Positions 46,505-58,430 of a DNA stretch of 64,000 nt are shown here, piece after piece; the stretch's first letter is position 1, and each line of letters starts with the position of its first letter. Below the pieces are notes generated by a model, which worked only from the letters and a program-made list of their open reading frames with translations, did not search any database and was not told the origin of the DNA. This stretch comes from Cepaea hortensis (Eukaryota > Mollusca > Gastropoda > Stylommatophora > Helicidae): positions 95,292,876-95,356,875 of the forward strand of contig OY992881.1 in NCBI GenBank assembly GCA_963921405.1. The letters are read 5' to 3'. The position numbers and the translations under genes are program-made.

Positions 46505-48673
46505 ACACACAATTGACACTAAAACATAACACAAGCACTTAGTAAAATGAACAAAGACAAGACGCCGGGACCAGACGGATTAACAGTAGGATTCTATCAA
46601 CATTTCTTTCCTATCATAAGTAACCTTCTTCTCAAAGCCTATCAAGAAACTTTGACAAACAAGAACTCCCTGATAGTTGCAACATGTTTGATATAACACT
46701 TATACACAAAGCAAAGACAGACAAGACACAACTGAAAAATTACTGACCAATTTCACATCTTAACACAGATTTCAAATTTCTGGCCAAATCACTAGCACAC
46801 AAAATCACACAATTTCTACAAAAACTAGTACACCCAAACCAGCAATGTAGTGTACAGCACAGGAATATACAAAACAACACACACCTCATTAGAGACATTA
46901 TAACATACACACACTAGAAAGACTGTCAATCCTCCCTCTTGCCCTTGGACCAAGAGAAGGTCTTTGACAGAATCGCACACTCCTATTTTCACAAAACCCT
47001 AGAACACTTCAATATAGGACAGCACTACAAACAGTGGATACATATTTTGTATAACAACCCTGAAAGCAAAGTCTTAGTGGACCATTTACTAACTACTAGC
47101 TTCAGGGTGACAAGATCTGTAAGACAAGGGTGCCCACTATCATCACTTCTGTATATACTGACACTAGAGCCATTATTAGAAAAGATCAGACAAGACACCG
47201 GTATTAAAGGCACTTTGATACAGGGAATGTGAGAGCAAAAGGTGATTGCTTATGCAGACGATACTGCATTCATCTCTACAAGCAACAAATCCATCAGAAA
47301 CATACTGCACACCTTCTCCAACATTGGGAAAGGCAGTGGAGCGAAAATTAATATACATAAATCACAAATTATGGGCTTGGGAAAGTGGAAACAAAAGTCT
47401 GATTTCCCTCCAGACCTAACACATACACACAATATGAAACTGTATGGGGTCACATTTCCATGTGACCCCAGAACAACACACATAGAAACATGGCTACAAC
47501 TAAGACAGCACATCACAGACATGCTACACAAGTATAAAATCAAAACAGCAACAATATTTGGTAGAAGTATAATAATCAATACACACGTCTTACCAAAAAT
47601 AAAATACTTAGTGACAGTGTTAAACCCTACAAAACGGACAATCACAGACATAAATAAACAGATAAGATATTTCATATTTAGAAAGACAATACACAGCATA
47701 CAGCATAAAACTCTCATACAGGACAAGAAACAAGAAGGATTAGCACTTCAAGACATGGAAACTAAAAATACAAGCAATCAGAATCAGCCACATAGGCAAT
47801 ATTATCAGACACCCAGAACAACATAGATTAGCATTAAATTATATAGCACACAAAATAAAACATCTCACAAAACTAAACAATGCAGCAGTACATTATCAGG
47901 GCATACTACCAAACTTCTATCACACTTGTATACAGGCAATACAAGGACATGAACATTTAATACATGAAACAATCCGAGACATATACAAACAATTAGTTAG
48001 TAAACAAGAACCATGACTTAAACTGATAATCAAAAGAGGACAAAAATATTTCATGTCAGACAACACCCACCTTTTCCAACTCATACAACAAACACATCAC
48101 ACCTAAGGCGAAAGAAATCACTTACAGACTGATTTTTAATATGACTTCTATAATACCCAAAGTAGCATTCAGAATCAGACAAATAGGAAAATGCCAACTA
48201 TGCAGGAACAACGCACAAGAAACAGAAGAACACATATTTTACAAATGTCAAACAGTTACAGATGCAGTGGAAACTCTACAACAACTAATACAAACACACA
48301 CAGGCAAACAAACAGACATTTACAAGGCAATATTTCTGAACACATTTCCTAAAACATCCAAAGAGACACTAAAAACTACTTCAAACACTAGCAGAATACA
48401 GAAAATTAGTTTGGACTTGCAGAATCAAGGCAAGGTTCAACTCCCATATTTACAACAGAAACTTATTTTTACTGATGTTCAAATACAAACTATCTACTAT
48501 TTTTCCTGACTGAAATGTGTAAAGTTTCTTTAATTTCATTTTCTCTTGCAATTAGAATAGCTGTTGAGTCTATTTACACAAACGTGCGTCTGTATTGTTG
48601 GCAGTCACAAATGTATGCGTTTGTAGGTACATGTGTGTGTGTAAGTGCAAGTATTTGCATGCGAGTGTGTGTG

Positions 48674-48676
<3 letters not shown>

Positions 48677-48753
<77 letters not shown>
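48677..48753. repeat. (GT)n microsatellite
   Basis: About 38 GT units. Confidence 0.97.
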
Positions 48754-48754
<1 letters not shown>

Positions 48755-48759
48755 CCGCG

Positions 48760-49288
48760 TGGCCGCCTTTAAACCAAGGCGATATATCAAGTATTAACAT
48801 GATGTTATATGACAATGATACGTTTCAAAAGAGGACCAAGTATGGACCACCACGTATAAATAAATTAAATGAGCCCTATAGGCACTATAAACTAAGGGGT
48901 TTGTAGTGGTCAGTTTTATGTCCTTCCCATTGTATTTGACACCCAGACATTATCACAACTCTGGACCGATTATCTCTATGGGGACAGGTCATGGACTCTA
49001 ATTGCTAGTTATAGATCTCCGCTTCTTGTCCCCAAACAAAACTTGTCATGGAATTTGAATTTCCAAGGCACTAGAGTGTCGCCATGTAATTTGATAACAG
49101 GCCAACAATTTCAAACACGTGATCCTTAACCTCTGTAACTATGTGACATAGTAATTATAGGCAAGCGACATTTCAATAGGAATAACGTAAAGGTTATTGC
49201 AAAGCTCACGACAATCAATGTACTGCTATCTCCTGAAGGCACGAGATAGATCAAGATAGAATGTGTGTGTGAGCGCGTGCGTATGTTT

Positions 49289-49378
<90 letters not shown>

Positions 49379-50365
49379 CAGGTGTAACATGCATTCCGCT
49401 TGTGGAGGTGGAAATGAAGCAATGCAAGGAATGTGTGTTTACATGCACTATGCCATAAATGTCATATCATAACTTTACATGTATGTATTTATTTTATTAA
49501 CGCATGTGGCACTTAACCACTAACAATCGGCAACGCTTTGTAATATACACAAACAAAAGAAACACGCACTACACCTTATAAAAATACATTGCTTTGTATG
49601 AAATAAACGTTTTTTTTTTTTTAAATGGTTCACCAGCCGCTCGTTTCATTGTGAATTTTCAGAATTTTTTCACGTTAAACCATACAAAGTAAATTCAAAC
49701 ACATGGGGGACGACATTTACAATGGCTAACCATGAGGTTTGACCACGATTGATTGGTTATATTTAGTTTGTGACGCATGTTTTTTCACGTACTAGGCAAA
49801 GTACCGAAAATTAGGTACAGCGGTATAGCGGCAGATTCGGAAATTACAGAAAAATCGGTACAGCGGTCTGGTAGAGTTAATGATGTCTGGCCCATACATT
49901 GAATAGCCCTGATCCATCATCGTGTTTGCATGTGTACATTTATATATTTGTATGTGTGTATATGCGCGTGTGTAGTTTTATATTATGTATCTCTGCGCCT
50001 TCTGTTAAGAGAGGTATGGGCAGAGATGGTAGCACTAGTACCCGCTGGAACCAACTCCCTTCCAAGACTGATGTCTGTGAGTCTGTAATCTTGGTGGGCG
50101 GCTTCTTATAGTGGCGCATTATTTGCCAGTTGGTTAAGTGCGTTTATTGCCCTTTACGTTGCGTGTCAGGGTGCGTACATTCAGGTCAGTGATGTGAGGC
50201 GTGGTGGTATGACAGCACCAAATTGCGACTATTGAACGTCGAAACTACATTATTGGACAAACTGAATAACAAATGAAGTTTCATGTATCGCCCGCAAATA
50301 TCTAAGTCCTGCTCTAAACAGACACAATACTAATAATACCGTTCAAAATACAAAAAAGTTACTGG
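48760..50365. other. Unassigned sequence around a GA repeat
   Basis: No gene supported. It contains the GA tract at 49290-49374 and a T run at 49611-49621. Confidence 0.35.
49290..49374. repeat. (GA)n microsatellite
   Basis: About 42 GA units, pure purine. Confidence 0.97.
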
Positions 50366-50366
50366 A

Positions 50367-50368
<2 letters not shown>

Positions 50369-50397
<29 letters not shown>

Positions 50398-50442
50398 AAG
50401 AAGAAGAAGAAGAAGAAGAAGAAGAAGAAGAAGAAGAAGAAG

Positions 50443-50474
<32 letters not shown>

Positions 50475-50600
50475 GAAGAAGAAGAAGTAGAAGAAGAACA
50501 AGAAGAAGAAGAACAAGAAGAAGAAGAAGAAGAAGAAGAAGAAGAAGAAGAAGAAGAAGAAGAAGAAGAAGAGAAGAAGAAGAAGAAGAAGAAGAAGAAG

Positions 50601-50632
<32 letters not shown>

Positions 50633-50912
50633 GAAGAAGAAGTAGAAGAAGAAGAAGAAGAAGAAGAAGAAGAAGAAGAAGAAGAAGAAGAAGAAGAAGA
50701 AGAAGAAGAAGAAGAAGAAGAAGAAGAAGAAGAAGAAGAAGAAGAAGAAGAAGAAAAAGAAGAAGAAGCAGAAGAAGAAGAAGAAGAAAAGAAAGAAATA
50801 TGAGAAGAAGAAGAAGAAGAAGAAGAAGAAGAAGAAGAAGAAGAAGAAGAAGAAGAAGAAGAAGAAGAAGAAGAAGAAGAAGAAGAAGAAGAAGAAGAAG
50901 AAGAAGAAGAAA
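50369..50912. repeat. Long (GAA)n tract, about 540 bp
   Basis: Almost pure GAA with sparse GTA, GCA and GAAAAA interruptions (at about 50473, 50488, 50630, 50642 and 50770) and one TATGA near 50800. Purine-only runs over 100 bp occur (about 50645-50768 and 50804-50930). Frames through it are repeat artefacts. Confidence 0.97.
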
Positions 50913-50999
50913 AGGAGGAAGAGGCAGCAGAAGTAGCAACAGAAGAATACGAACGGAGGATATAGGTGAGGGTGTTGTGATGGTCCCATTCGGGTAGAC

Positions 51000-51670
51000 A
51001 AATAACAGACACACAAACAATGGATTGCAAGATTAATTGCATGGCATATTTCACTGCATCTCATCAGGTACATACTGCAGAAATCGCAACAGAAAGTAAA
51101 ATAACTAGATACATCCTTAAAGCTTAAATATACACGTTCCCACAGTAATTTAAATTGTCTACCGCGGTAATTTTAAACTATGACAGGCTGGCTAAACCAG
51201 GCGTGGATAACCAATTGGTTGGATTGGTCAAACCAATCCGTGAACTAGGGTATGTCTACACAGCATGTGAAGACAGGATTCTGCAGACTGCGCGGAAGAA
51301 ATCATTGATGATTCAACGGGCAGGCGGCGTTTACACGCAAAGCGTTGTGGAACGTTGAGCATGGCAAGTCACGTAGAGCGCCCTGGTAATCCACTGCACC
51401 TGTATTCATCTCCTGTCGTCTTGACTAGACTTGCCACTGGACTCAGGCGAGAGATGGAGGTCGACGAATTGCGCAACTCTTCCTCACTTTAATCCTATTC
51501 ATCCTGCAAGTCATTCTTCATCCAACATGTTTGCAAAAAGCTGACTTCTGCAAACTTTGCAAAGTGTGTTGTGTGGTTTCTGCAGTATGTACCTGACAAG
51601 ACGCAGTGAAATATGCCAGGCAATAAATCGTGCAATCTATTGTTTGTGTCTTCGTTATTCAAATTCACTA
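51000..51670. repeat. Inverted repeat pair, arms about 80 bp
   Basis: The arm at 51014-51092 recurs inverted at 51572-51652, sharing TTTCTGCAGTATGTACCTGA, CAGTGAAATATGCCA and CATTGTTTGTGT/CTATTGTTTGTGT with several mismatches. Both arms read M-Y-L-x-R-x-SEIC-x-AIN in one frame. It could be a terminal-inverted-repeat element or an inverted duplication of an older repeat. Confidence 0.6.
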
Positions 51671-51679
51671 CGGGAAAAT

Positions 51680-51964
51680 ACTGTTTTGATACAAACAATG
51701 CTAAACGCTGTTCAAGTGGGATGTGTCAGGATGAGATAGTGAGAACAGATACGACAAATACATGGAAAAGAACACGGAAACACAGAAAGAGTGTCTAGAA
51801 CTGGAATCCACAGAAGAAGACAACATGATTAAAAGAAACAGGAAAAAAAAAACCTGGGCAAGAACTATAGAAAAGATGGCCCAAGAGATAGGATATAGAT
51901 CAAACACAGAATTCAGAAAAGACATTCTTATAGAGCAACTGTTGCAGTCTTATATTTCACAGGG
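51680..51964. other. Unassigned sequence
   Basis: A short + frame (51762-51989), Lys/Glu-rich, is not recognised. No other feature. Confidence 0.3.
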
Positions 51965-52013
51965 AATAGACCAATATATTATATTGTAATTTTTACATTT
52001 CGCCACATAGATA

Positions 52014-52228
52014 TTACAGGACATAGCGGTCAACTTTGGCTGTTTGTGATTCCTGAGCAAGTTTACGTTCAGCAGTTTGCCATTGCTTTCTGGATGACTG
52101 GCACTCATACCATTGTAGGTAAACCAACAAAAGGCAGTCTGCTTTCAAATCGGCTACAGCTGTGTTTTCTACGTGATATGGGGGATCAGAAATTGCATTC
52201 GTCACCTCTTCGCTACAGACGCGGCCAC
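52014..52228 (-). repeat. tRNA-derived SINE copy I
   Basis: Minus strand of the family: TTACAGGACATAGCGGTCAAC at its 3' end, GGCAAACTGCTGAACGTAAAC body, decayed tRNA-like part. Inserted within the AT-rich minisatellite. Confidence 0.75.
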
Positions 52229-52357
52229 ATTGAAATTATATTATAATATTTGCATTCCCTAAGACAGATATGTTTTAATATTTGCATTCCCTCATATAAA
52301 TATATTGTAATATTTGCACTCCCTCATATAGATATTATATTGTAATATTTACATAAA

Positions 52358-52408
52358 TATGGCGAATCATGACCGCCCACGCTTTCCGGCATGGCACATG
52401 ATTGATTG
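52358..52408 (+). mobile_element. 51-bp LINE 3' end insertion with 11-bp duplication
   Basis: ATTTACATAAA lies at 52347-52357 and 52409-52419. The 51 bp between match, inverted, the LINE 3' end at 7831-8020 and end with the same GATT tail. A very strongly 5'-truncated LINE copy. Confidence 0.7.
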
Positions 52409-52419
52409 ATTTACATAAA

Positions 52420-54125
52420 GGCTCCAGGTAAGGGTGAGATTCCAATAGAGGTTATCAGGAGTGGGCAAGACGCACTCACTCTACAGATCCACCAGCTAAT
52501 AGAGCTATGCTGGCGAGAAGGACAAGTCACACAAGATTTCAAAGATTCAAGAATCATAACACTGTTCAAGAACAAGGGCGATCAGAGCGACTGCAACAAC
52601 TATAGGGATAGGGGTATCTCACTTCTGTGTATTGTTGGAAAAGTATTTGCAAGAATTGTTCTGCGCAAACTTCAAGTACTAGAAGATCAAGTTTACCCCG
52701 AATCACAGTGTGGCTTTCGACAGAACCGGTCTACCATTGATATGATATTCTCATTGCGACAATTGCAAGAAACATGCCGTGAACAGAATCAACCACTGTT
52801 TATTGCCTTCATCGACCTCACAAAGGCATTTGATTTGGTCAGTCGTGAGGGTCTGTTCAAGGCACTAAAGAAGATTGGCTGCCCACCAACTCTTCTGTCC
52901 ATTGTGGAATCATTCCACACAGGCATGAAGGGTATAATCAAGTTTCATGGTGCAACTTCTGAAGAGTTTGAAAACTAGAGTGGAGTTAAGCAAGGTTGTG
53001 TACTAGCTCCCACCCTCTTTGGAATATACTTTTCACTTCTACTGAAATATGTCTTTCGTGATCAAGATGGTGGTATATACATTCACTCATGCTCAGATGG
53101 AGGCCTCTACAATACTCAGAGATTGAAGGCCAAGACCAAAATTAGGAGGGTACTGATCAGAGAGTTGCTTTTTGCAGAAGATGATGCAGTAACGACCCAC
53201 TCTGAGGAAGAATTGCAATGTCTACTATCTGCATTCTCCACTGCTTGTTCTGAATTTGGTTTAACAATTAGCAAAAAGAAGACACAGATTATGTCAAAAG
53301 GTGCACATGGGGTACCATCAATCTTTATTGACGATGCCAAACTAGAGATGGTAGACCATTTTACATATCTAGGATCAGTGGTAAATAGCAGATTATCCCT
53401 AGATCAGGAAATCAACATCCGGATTGGTAAGGCAGCAACAACAATGAACAGGCTAAGAAAAAGAGTCTGGGAGAACAGGAAGCTTACTGCCAAAACAAAA
53501 GTCCTTGTCTATCAAGCCTGTGTCCTTAGTACTCTTCTTTATGGCAGCGAAATCTGGACAACTTACTCACACCAAGAGAAACGTTTAAACAGCTTTCATA
53601 TGCGGTGTCTGCGAAGAATTCTTGGTATTAAGTGGCAAGACAAAATCACAAATACTGAAGTATTGGAAAGATCAGGTTGTGTGACGGTTTATTCCATGCT
53701 CAGTCTTCGTAGACTTGGATAGAAGTTATAGATGGATAGGACATCTTAGGAGGATGGATGATGGTAGAATACCAAAGGACATCTTTTTTATCTTTTTTGG
53801 TGAATTACAGATGGGTAAGAGATCTCAGGGTCGGCCTCTACTACGATACAAAGATGTGTGTAAGTGGCACATGATTGATACAGATATTGATAATGCACAT
53901 TGGGAGCAAGTCGCCGGCGCTAAACGTGTTGCATGGAGGGCAAATATCAGAAATGGAATAAAGACAAAGGAGAAAATTATTGCAGATAAGTCACACACCG
54001 AGCATGTGAGACTTAAGATGGTGCATGATGGTGGAAATGACCACGTGTTCACATGCACCCACTGTGAATGAACATTTACAGCGCGAATTGGCCTTATCAG
54101 TCACATTCGCTACCGCCATAGTTAA
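52420..54125 (+). pseudogene. LINE reverse transcriptase copy, nearly continuous
   Basis: Starts within the RT (KAPGKGEIPIEVI) and reads on through IITLFKNKGD, CGFRQNRSTIDMI, FIAFIDLTKAFD (catalytic Asp block), a TAG at 52976, SGVKQGCVLAPTLFGIYF, LLFAEDDAV (where YADD has become FAEDD), TISKKKTQIM and FTYLGSVV, then LLYGSEIWTTY. After a frameshift near 53718 it continues RWIGHLRRMDD and GRP. The C terminus holds a C2H2-type finger (C-T-H-C, x12, H-x4-H) cut by a TGA at 54069; the frame goes on to TAA 54123-54125. It lacks the endonuclease. Only three disabling changes in 1.7 kb suggest a moderately young copy. Repeats of ATTTACAT flank it (52409, 54186). Confidence 0.85.
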
Positions 54126-54384
54126 AAGTTATTATGCCTTTTTAAAGCACAAACTATCGTCTGTCAAGACGGCAATGTGCCAATGATTTACATTCCTTCA
54201 TATAGATATTATATTGTAATATGTGCATTCCCTCCTAAAGATATTATATTATAATATTTGCATTCTCTAAGTATCCTGTAATAAAACAATTTTTTGCATG
54301 AAATATTCAGTACCTTCATCAAGTGATTTGCTGCTGCAATATTTTTTGAAACGTGGCTCAGTACATATGACTTTGAGTAGCAAA

Positions 54385-54795
54385 GATTAGTTTCATTTTG
54401 GTGCCAGAGCATACAGGTGTAAAAGGTAATGAGCAGGCTGACAGGCTTGCGGGTAAGGCTACTGTGGAGGGCGGACGAGCCAAGGACCAGGTGGTATACT
54501 GAATTGCTCTACAAGAAGTAAGACTTTTACAAAAACCAAGTGATGACTGTGGATCTACAACCATGGTCAGACTTCAAGAACAGCAAGTTAAAATATGTGT
54601 GGCCAGATGGGAACACTATGCAGAAAGCCAATGAAGAACTGGTGTCGTGAGCCACTACACGCTGCGGGATATACTGAGGAGGGGATCCGAGCACTTATGG
54701 ACTGAGTGGTTGGATGTGCAATGATGATGATCTGTCGACTAACTAACTAGATAACTAACTAGCTAAATAATTAACTAACTAGCTAGCTAGCTAAC
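54385..54795 (+). pseudogene. I-like LINE 3' end, RNase H C-terminal part
   Basis: Frame pieces GNEQADRLAGKATVEGG, VRLLQKPSDDCGSTTM and LRRGSEHLWTEWLDVQ match the LINE at 44322-46504. It ends with an imperfect CTAA tail (about 54733-54800). 5'-truncated and frameshifted. Confidence 0.8.
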
Positions 54796-54799
54796 TAAC

Positions 54800-55345
54800 T
54801 AACATCTGACTTTTACCAGCATGGGAGACCCTACCAGTAGGTATGCTACCTTTGGCATAGATCTTGGGGTCATGCTATCTGACATAGTGGCCTACACCGA
54901 TGGGTTAGTGGTGAGAAACAGATGTGGTGGTTGGGGCTTCATTGCGAAGGCTAATGGACAATGCTTGAAAAAGGAGAGTCTGGCATATGAGACTACAACC
55001 TTCAGCATGTGAATGGAGGTGGAAGCAGTCACAGTGGCTTTCTGTTGGTTAAAGGAGACCATTGCAATACCCACTGCATTCATTACGGGCTCAAGGAGTA
55101 TGCTAGATAAAGTGGAGAAAGGAATGTTTCATGTGGAATGACTATCCTCACTTCAGAGGTCACAGATTGTGAGAATAGTATGGAGTTTTTGCCCTGGCTA
55201 TGCGGGGGTACGGGGGAATGAACAGACTCATAGGCTAGCAGGGAAAGCATCTCTTGGTAATAGATTACCTATAGACAAGGGAGAGGTGGTCAAGCACCTG
55301 TGGGAACAGATGGAAAAGGCGGGGAAACTGAGAACCAGTATGTGG
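54800..55345 (+). pseudogene. RNase H domain of a second I-like LINE
   Basis: Contains YTDGLVV (first Asp), METTTFSM/MEVEAVTVAF (Glu), a SMLDKVE block and GYAGVRGNEQTHRLAGKASLG. At least two in-frame stops occur (about 55010 and 55139). It follows the tail of the previous element directly, so two related LINE copies lie head-to-tail. It differs from the first in sequence, hence another subfamily. Confidence 0.75.
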
Positions 55346-56725
55346 AAAGAATGATATTGCAGGGGATCGGCAGGAGTTCTGGAAGAATCTCAAAACTGAG
55401 AGGGAAGACAAGGATAAATTTCAATTAGATAGTGGTGGGAACAATTAATAGTTTGACTCTTTGCTGGCTGTTGAATGAGAGGATGGAGCGTGTATGGGAA
55501 TGTCCTGAGTGCAGTGATGTTGGTTCTTAGCTCAACTCACCTCTTGGTGTCACTGGAACATGCGTGCCCCTCTACCTCTTCAAGGTGGAGACACAACAGA
55601 GGCGAAATATTCAATATGAACTCACAAAAAAGCAACAATTTATCACAAACACAAAAAGACATATGTGTTTATTCTCAGTAAAAGTATAAGTTCTGCAGGT
55701 GACAAGTCTTCTAACTAGACAGCTTACAGAAAGAAAAGCAAACAATAAAATATAGAAGACGAAAATAAACTGTAAATACATTGTCTGCAAAAGAAATGCA
55801 TAAGTAGAGAAAGAAAATAATTAAACTGTAGCCAGTAAAATTCACTAGAACATTCCTCATCCAATTTTATATATTCATTTAATTATTGAAATAATTAAGC
55901 ACTAAACAATACTTTTCTTTTAAATGTAAAGCTAAGTAGCATTATAGAAGTAAAAAAAAAATTAATTAAATATTAGTAACATAATCCAAAGTACAATTTA
56001 TGTAACATATGTTAACGGTAACTAATTTTGTAATTTGTCAAAATTCAAATTAAATACAGAAAAAAATATATTGCAACAACAAACAACAAAATGCTATAGT
56101 AAGCTGAAAAATGTATACACAACAATAATAAGCAGCACATGTTTATCCAAGGATTTCATAAATAAACAGATAATTTTACACAAGTTAAAAAAAATACACA
56201 TGTAGATAATTAGTACACCTAGATAATATAAGTTTCTATACTACTGATTTACTAAGTAAATACATAAACAAATGTTAAATTTTCATTTAATAAATGCACG
56301 GACACCATGAATCACATATATATGGATGTTTTCATATAGAAAGATACATGTAACTCAGTGACACATGATGTTAAAGGAGTGGTGTAAGACTTGTATGTGC
56401 TAGATCACAGCATTACATGGTATGCTGCTCAAGTTACTTCCACAATAGCTTTATATCCTCACAAATTGTTCTTCCCAATTCTATTTCCTTCCCGATACCA
56501 TTTCCTTCCCCATGCTATTTTCTCATCCATTCTATTTCATTACCCAAAATATTTTCTTCCCAGTTCTATTTCCTTTCCCAACCCCATATGATTACTTATT
56601 ACCTTCCCATTCTCACCAGCTTTCCTTCCCCATACCTTTTCCTTTCTCATTAGCTTTCCTATTCCGTTTCAGAATGAGTGCTCTTATTCATTCGGCAAAG
56701 CTGACCCCCGTTCAGGTATACAAGC
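55346..56725. other. Unassigned, strongly AT-rich
   Basis: Likely LINE 3' part to about 55620 (AAGGTGGAGACACA also at 38561). The rest is AT-rich with a pyrimidine-rich patch at 56440-56660 (TTCCTTCCC-type phrases repeated). No gene supported. Confidence 0.35.
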
Positions 56726-56730
56726 GCAGA

Positions 56731-57400
56731 ACTCTGGCTTGAGAAGAACTAACAGTATAGTATACAGTATATAGTATACAAACTCTGGCTTGAGAGAACT
56801 AACAATATAGTATACAGTATATGGCATACAAACTCTGGCTTGAGAGAACTAGCAATATAGTATACAGTATATGGCAAACAAACTCTGGCTTGAGAGAACT
56901 AACAATATAGTATACAGTATATGGCATACAAATTCTGGCTTGAGAAGAACTAACAATATAGTATACAGTATATAGTAGACAAACTCTGGCTTGAGAGGAA
57001 CTAACAGTATAAAATAAATACTCTGGCTTCTTGGCAAGATTACGCTCAGTAGTTTGCCATTGCATTCTGAGCGGCCGGCTCACATACCGCTAAGTTATCG
57101 ACACAATTCGAACCACTGCTGATTCTCATCGTCGTCATGTTCCTATGAGAGTATATGAGATTACGGAGAAAAGTTGCTAACCTCTAGGCCAGGAAGCTGG
57201 CACTAACAGTATAGTATACAGTATATAGTATACAAACTCTGGCTTCAGAAGAACTAACAGTATAGTATACAGTATATAGTATACAAACTCTGGCTTGAGA
57301 AGGACTACACATAAAACTAACAATATAGTATACAGTATATAGTATACAAACTCTAGCTTGAGAAGGACTACATATCAAACTAACAATATAGTAAGTTGAA
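56731..57400. repeat. 50-51-bp minisatellite, interrupted by a SINE
   Basis: The unit is AACTCTGGCTTGAGAAG, AACTAACAATATAGTATA, CAGTATATAGTATACA. Starts at 56731, 56782, 56832, 56882, 56932 and 56983, then again from 57205 to about 57395 after the inserted SINE, where copies are more variable. Confidence 0.92.
57021..57203 (-). repeat. tRNA-derived SINE copy J, 3' truncated
   Basis: Minus strand: TTCCTGGCCTAGAGGTTAGC (A box), GGTTCGAATTG (B box), GGCAAACTACTGAGCG body. It breaks off at TTGCCAAGAA, before the family tail, where minisatellite sequence begins. Confidence 0.85.
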
Positions 57401-57465
57401 GGTATTGATCGGGGATTATATACAACACAAATAACCTTATGGTGTAATTTTTAGTTTAGTTTTAG

Positions 57466-57535
57466 TTTAGTCGATGGATGAACATAACGGCACATGAGTT
57501 CTACCCATAAGTGCTCCGATCTCCTCCTAACTCAA
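57466..57535 (-). pseudogene. I-like LINE 3' end scrap
   Basis: About 70 bp with CCATAAGTGCTC and CTCCTCCT phrases and a TTAGTTT-rich edge match the 3' end at 44340-44410. Low information. Confidence 0.45.
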
Positions 57536-57599
57536 ACCTGAGCTAATTGAAACCTGAGCTAACTCAAACCTGAGTCTGGAGAAACTCAGCTCAGTGCAC

Positions 57600-57868
57600 A
57601 AACTCCGTAGCACCGGCGAGGATCCTGAAATACTTTGGGTAGATTTTTAACTCAAAATTTTTGCCCGGGCAGCGCCGTTAGGCTAATCTTTTTCGATTTC
57701 CAACTGCCAAGGGATTATTTACGTGCGCAACAATACACAAGGGCGCCCGATCTCACTACCCAGAGACCAGGGGAATTTTTTATTACTATAAGTCCACGAG
57801 AAAAAACCCCTTGAAACCGAGATCTCCAGCACTCGAGGCGGACACCATACCTCAAGACCACGCAGCCC
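57600..57868 (-). repeat. tRNA-derived SINE of a second family
   Basis: Minus strand begins GCTGCGTGGTCTTGAGGTAT (A box) and GATCTCGGTTTCAAGGGG (B box), then an unrelated body with GGGCGCCCTTGTGTATTG. No similarity to the copies A-K. A C run (57867-57877) adjoins its 5' end. Confidence 0.65.
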
Positions 57869-57959
57869 CCCCCCCCCTAATGGTGTCATTACTCATATTT
57901 AGCATGTTGTTGTAGATATGACACATTTATGATAACCAGCAGAATAACAGAGAGTCCCA

Positions 57960-58110
57960 TCATCTCATCTTGCACCTCGTGGTATCAAGGTGTAGTATAA
58001 ACAGCGGGAGAGTGCCTATTTATGGTCTTCATGTATCAATATTCCCATGGATTCTGTTAATCCCTCCGTCCATCGTTCACATGGTCAGCATCTTCCTTTG
58101 TTTCCATAAC
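57960..58110 (-). pseudogene. LINE C-terminal scrap
   Basis: Matches 31650-31775 (ATGGATTCTG-T/C-TA/TTCCCTCCGTCCA and following), the region coding RPRKRW-type sequence. 150 bp only. Confidence 0.6.
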
Positions 58111-58430
58111 AGATAGTAACAGTGAGAAAACATACAAAAGCATTCCTTTGAATGATAAATATTTATCATCAAGTGCCTTGATATAGGCAATCATGTCTCT
58201 CCACAGATTCTGGTCCTTGGCATGCTGGATCACTTATATTTATATATTATATTTCTCCATGCAGCCGCCTGAAACATCCAGCATCATATCTCTCAAGCTG
58301 TCTCAGATTTTTATGCTAACTGATCTTACCAGACACTAGACTGTTCTCCAATGCTTCTCTTCTCATTATATGGCCAAAGAACACTTTCTTACTGTTGTGT
58401 ATAATCTTGCAATTTCATTAGTTCTCATAG

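Larger units (their letters stand above)
42959..48509 (+). pseudogene. L1/Tx1-like LINE ORF2, interrupted
   Basis: Domains in order: AP-type endonuclease (LQETN near 43068, GDFNC near 43388, RLDRTYIS near 43596, TDHKAIL near 43672); a region with stops (from 43784); then after a nested LINE, the reverse transcriptase: DKTPGPDGLTVGFY (about 46560), FDRIAHSYFHKTLEHFNI (about 46955), SVRQGCPLSSLLYILTLEPL (about 47118) and the catalytic YADDTAF (about 47250). A C-terminal zinc-binding part, CQLCRNNAQETEEHIFYKC (about 48195), follows. Palm block order and the FY/EPL signature favour the L1/Tx1 group. Several frameshifts and stops make it inactive. ORF1 precedes it with a T-rich spacer. Confidence 0.82.
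51965..54275. repeat. AT-rich minisatellite split by insertions
   Basis: A unit of roughly 42-45 bp (TTTGCATTCCCTCATATAG, ATATTATATTGTAATA) is present at about 51970-52013, 52235-52357 and 54190-54275. A SINE, a 51-bp LINE tail and a LINE sit between these pieces. Confidence 0.75.

Noticed and set aside
50330..51073. Long poly-Leu, poly-Phe, poly-Ser and poly-Arg frames
   Set aside because: Products of the GAA/TTC tract in different frames.
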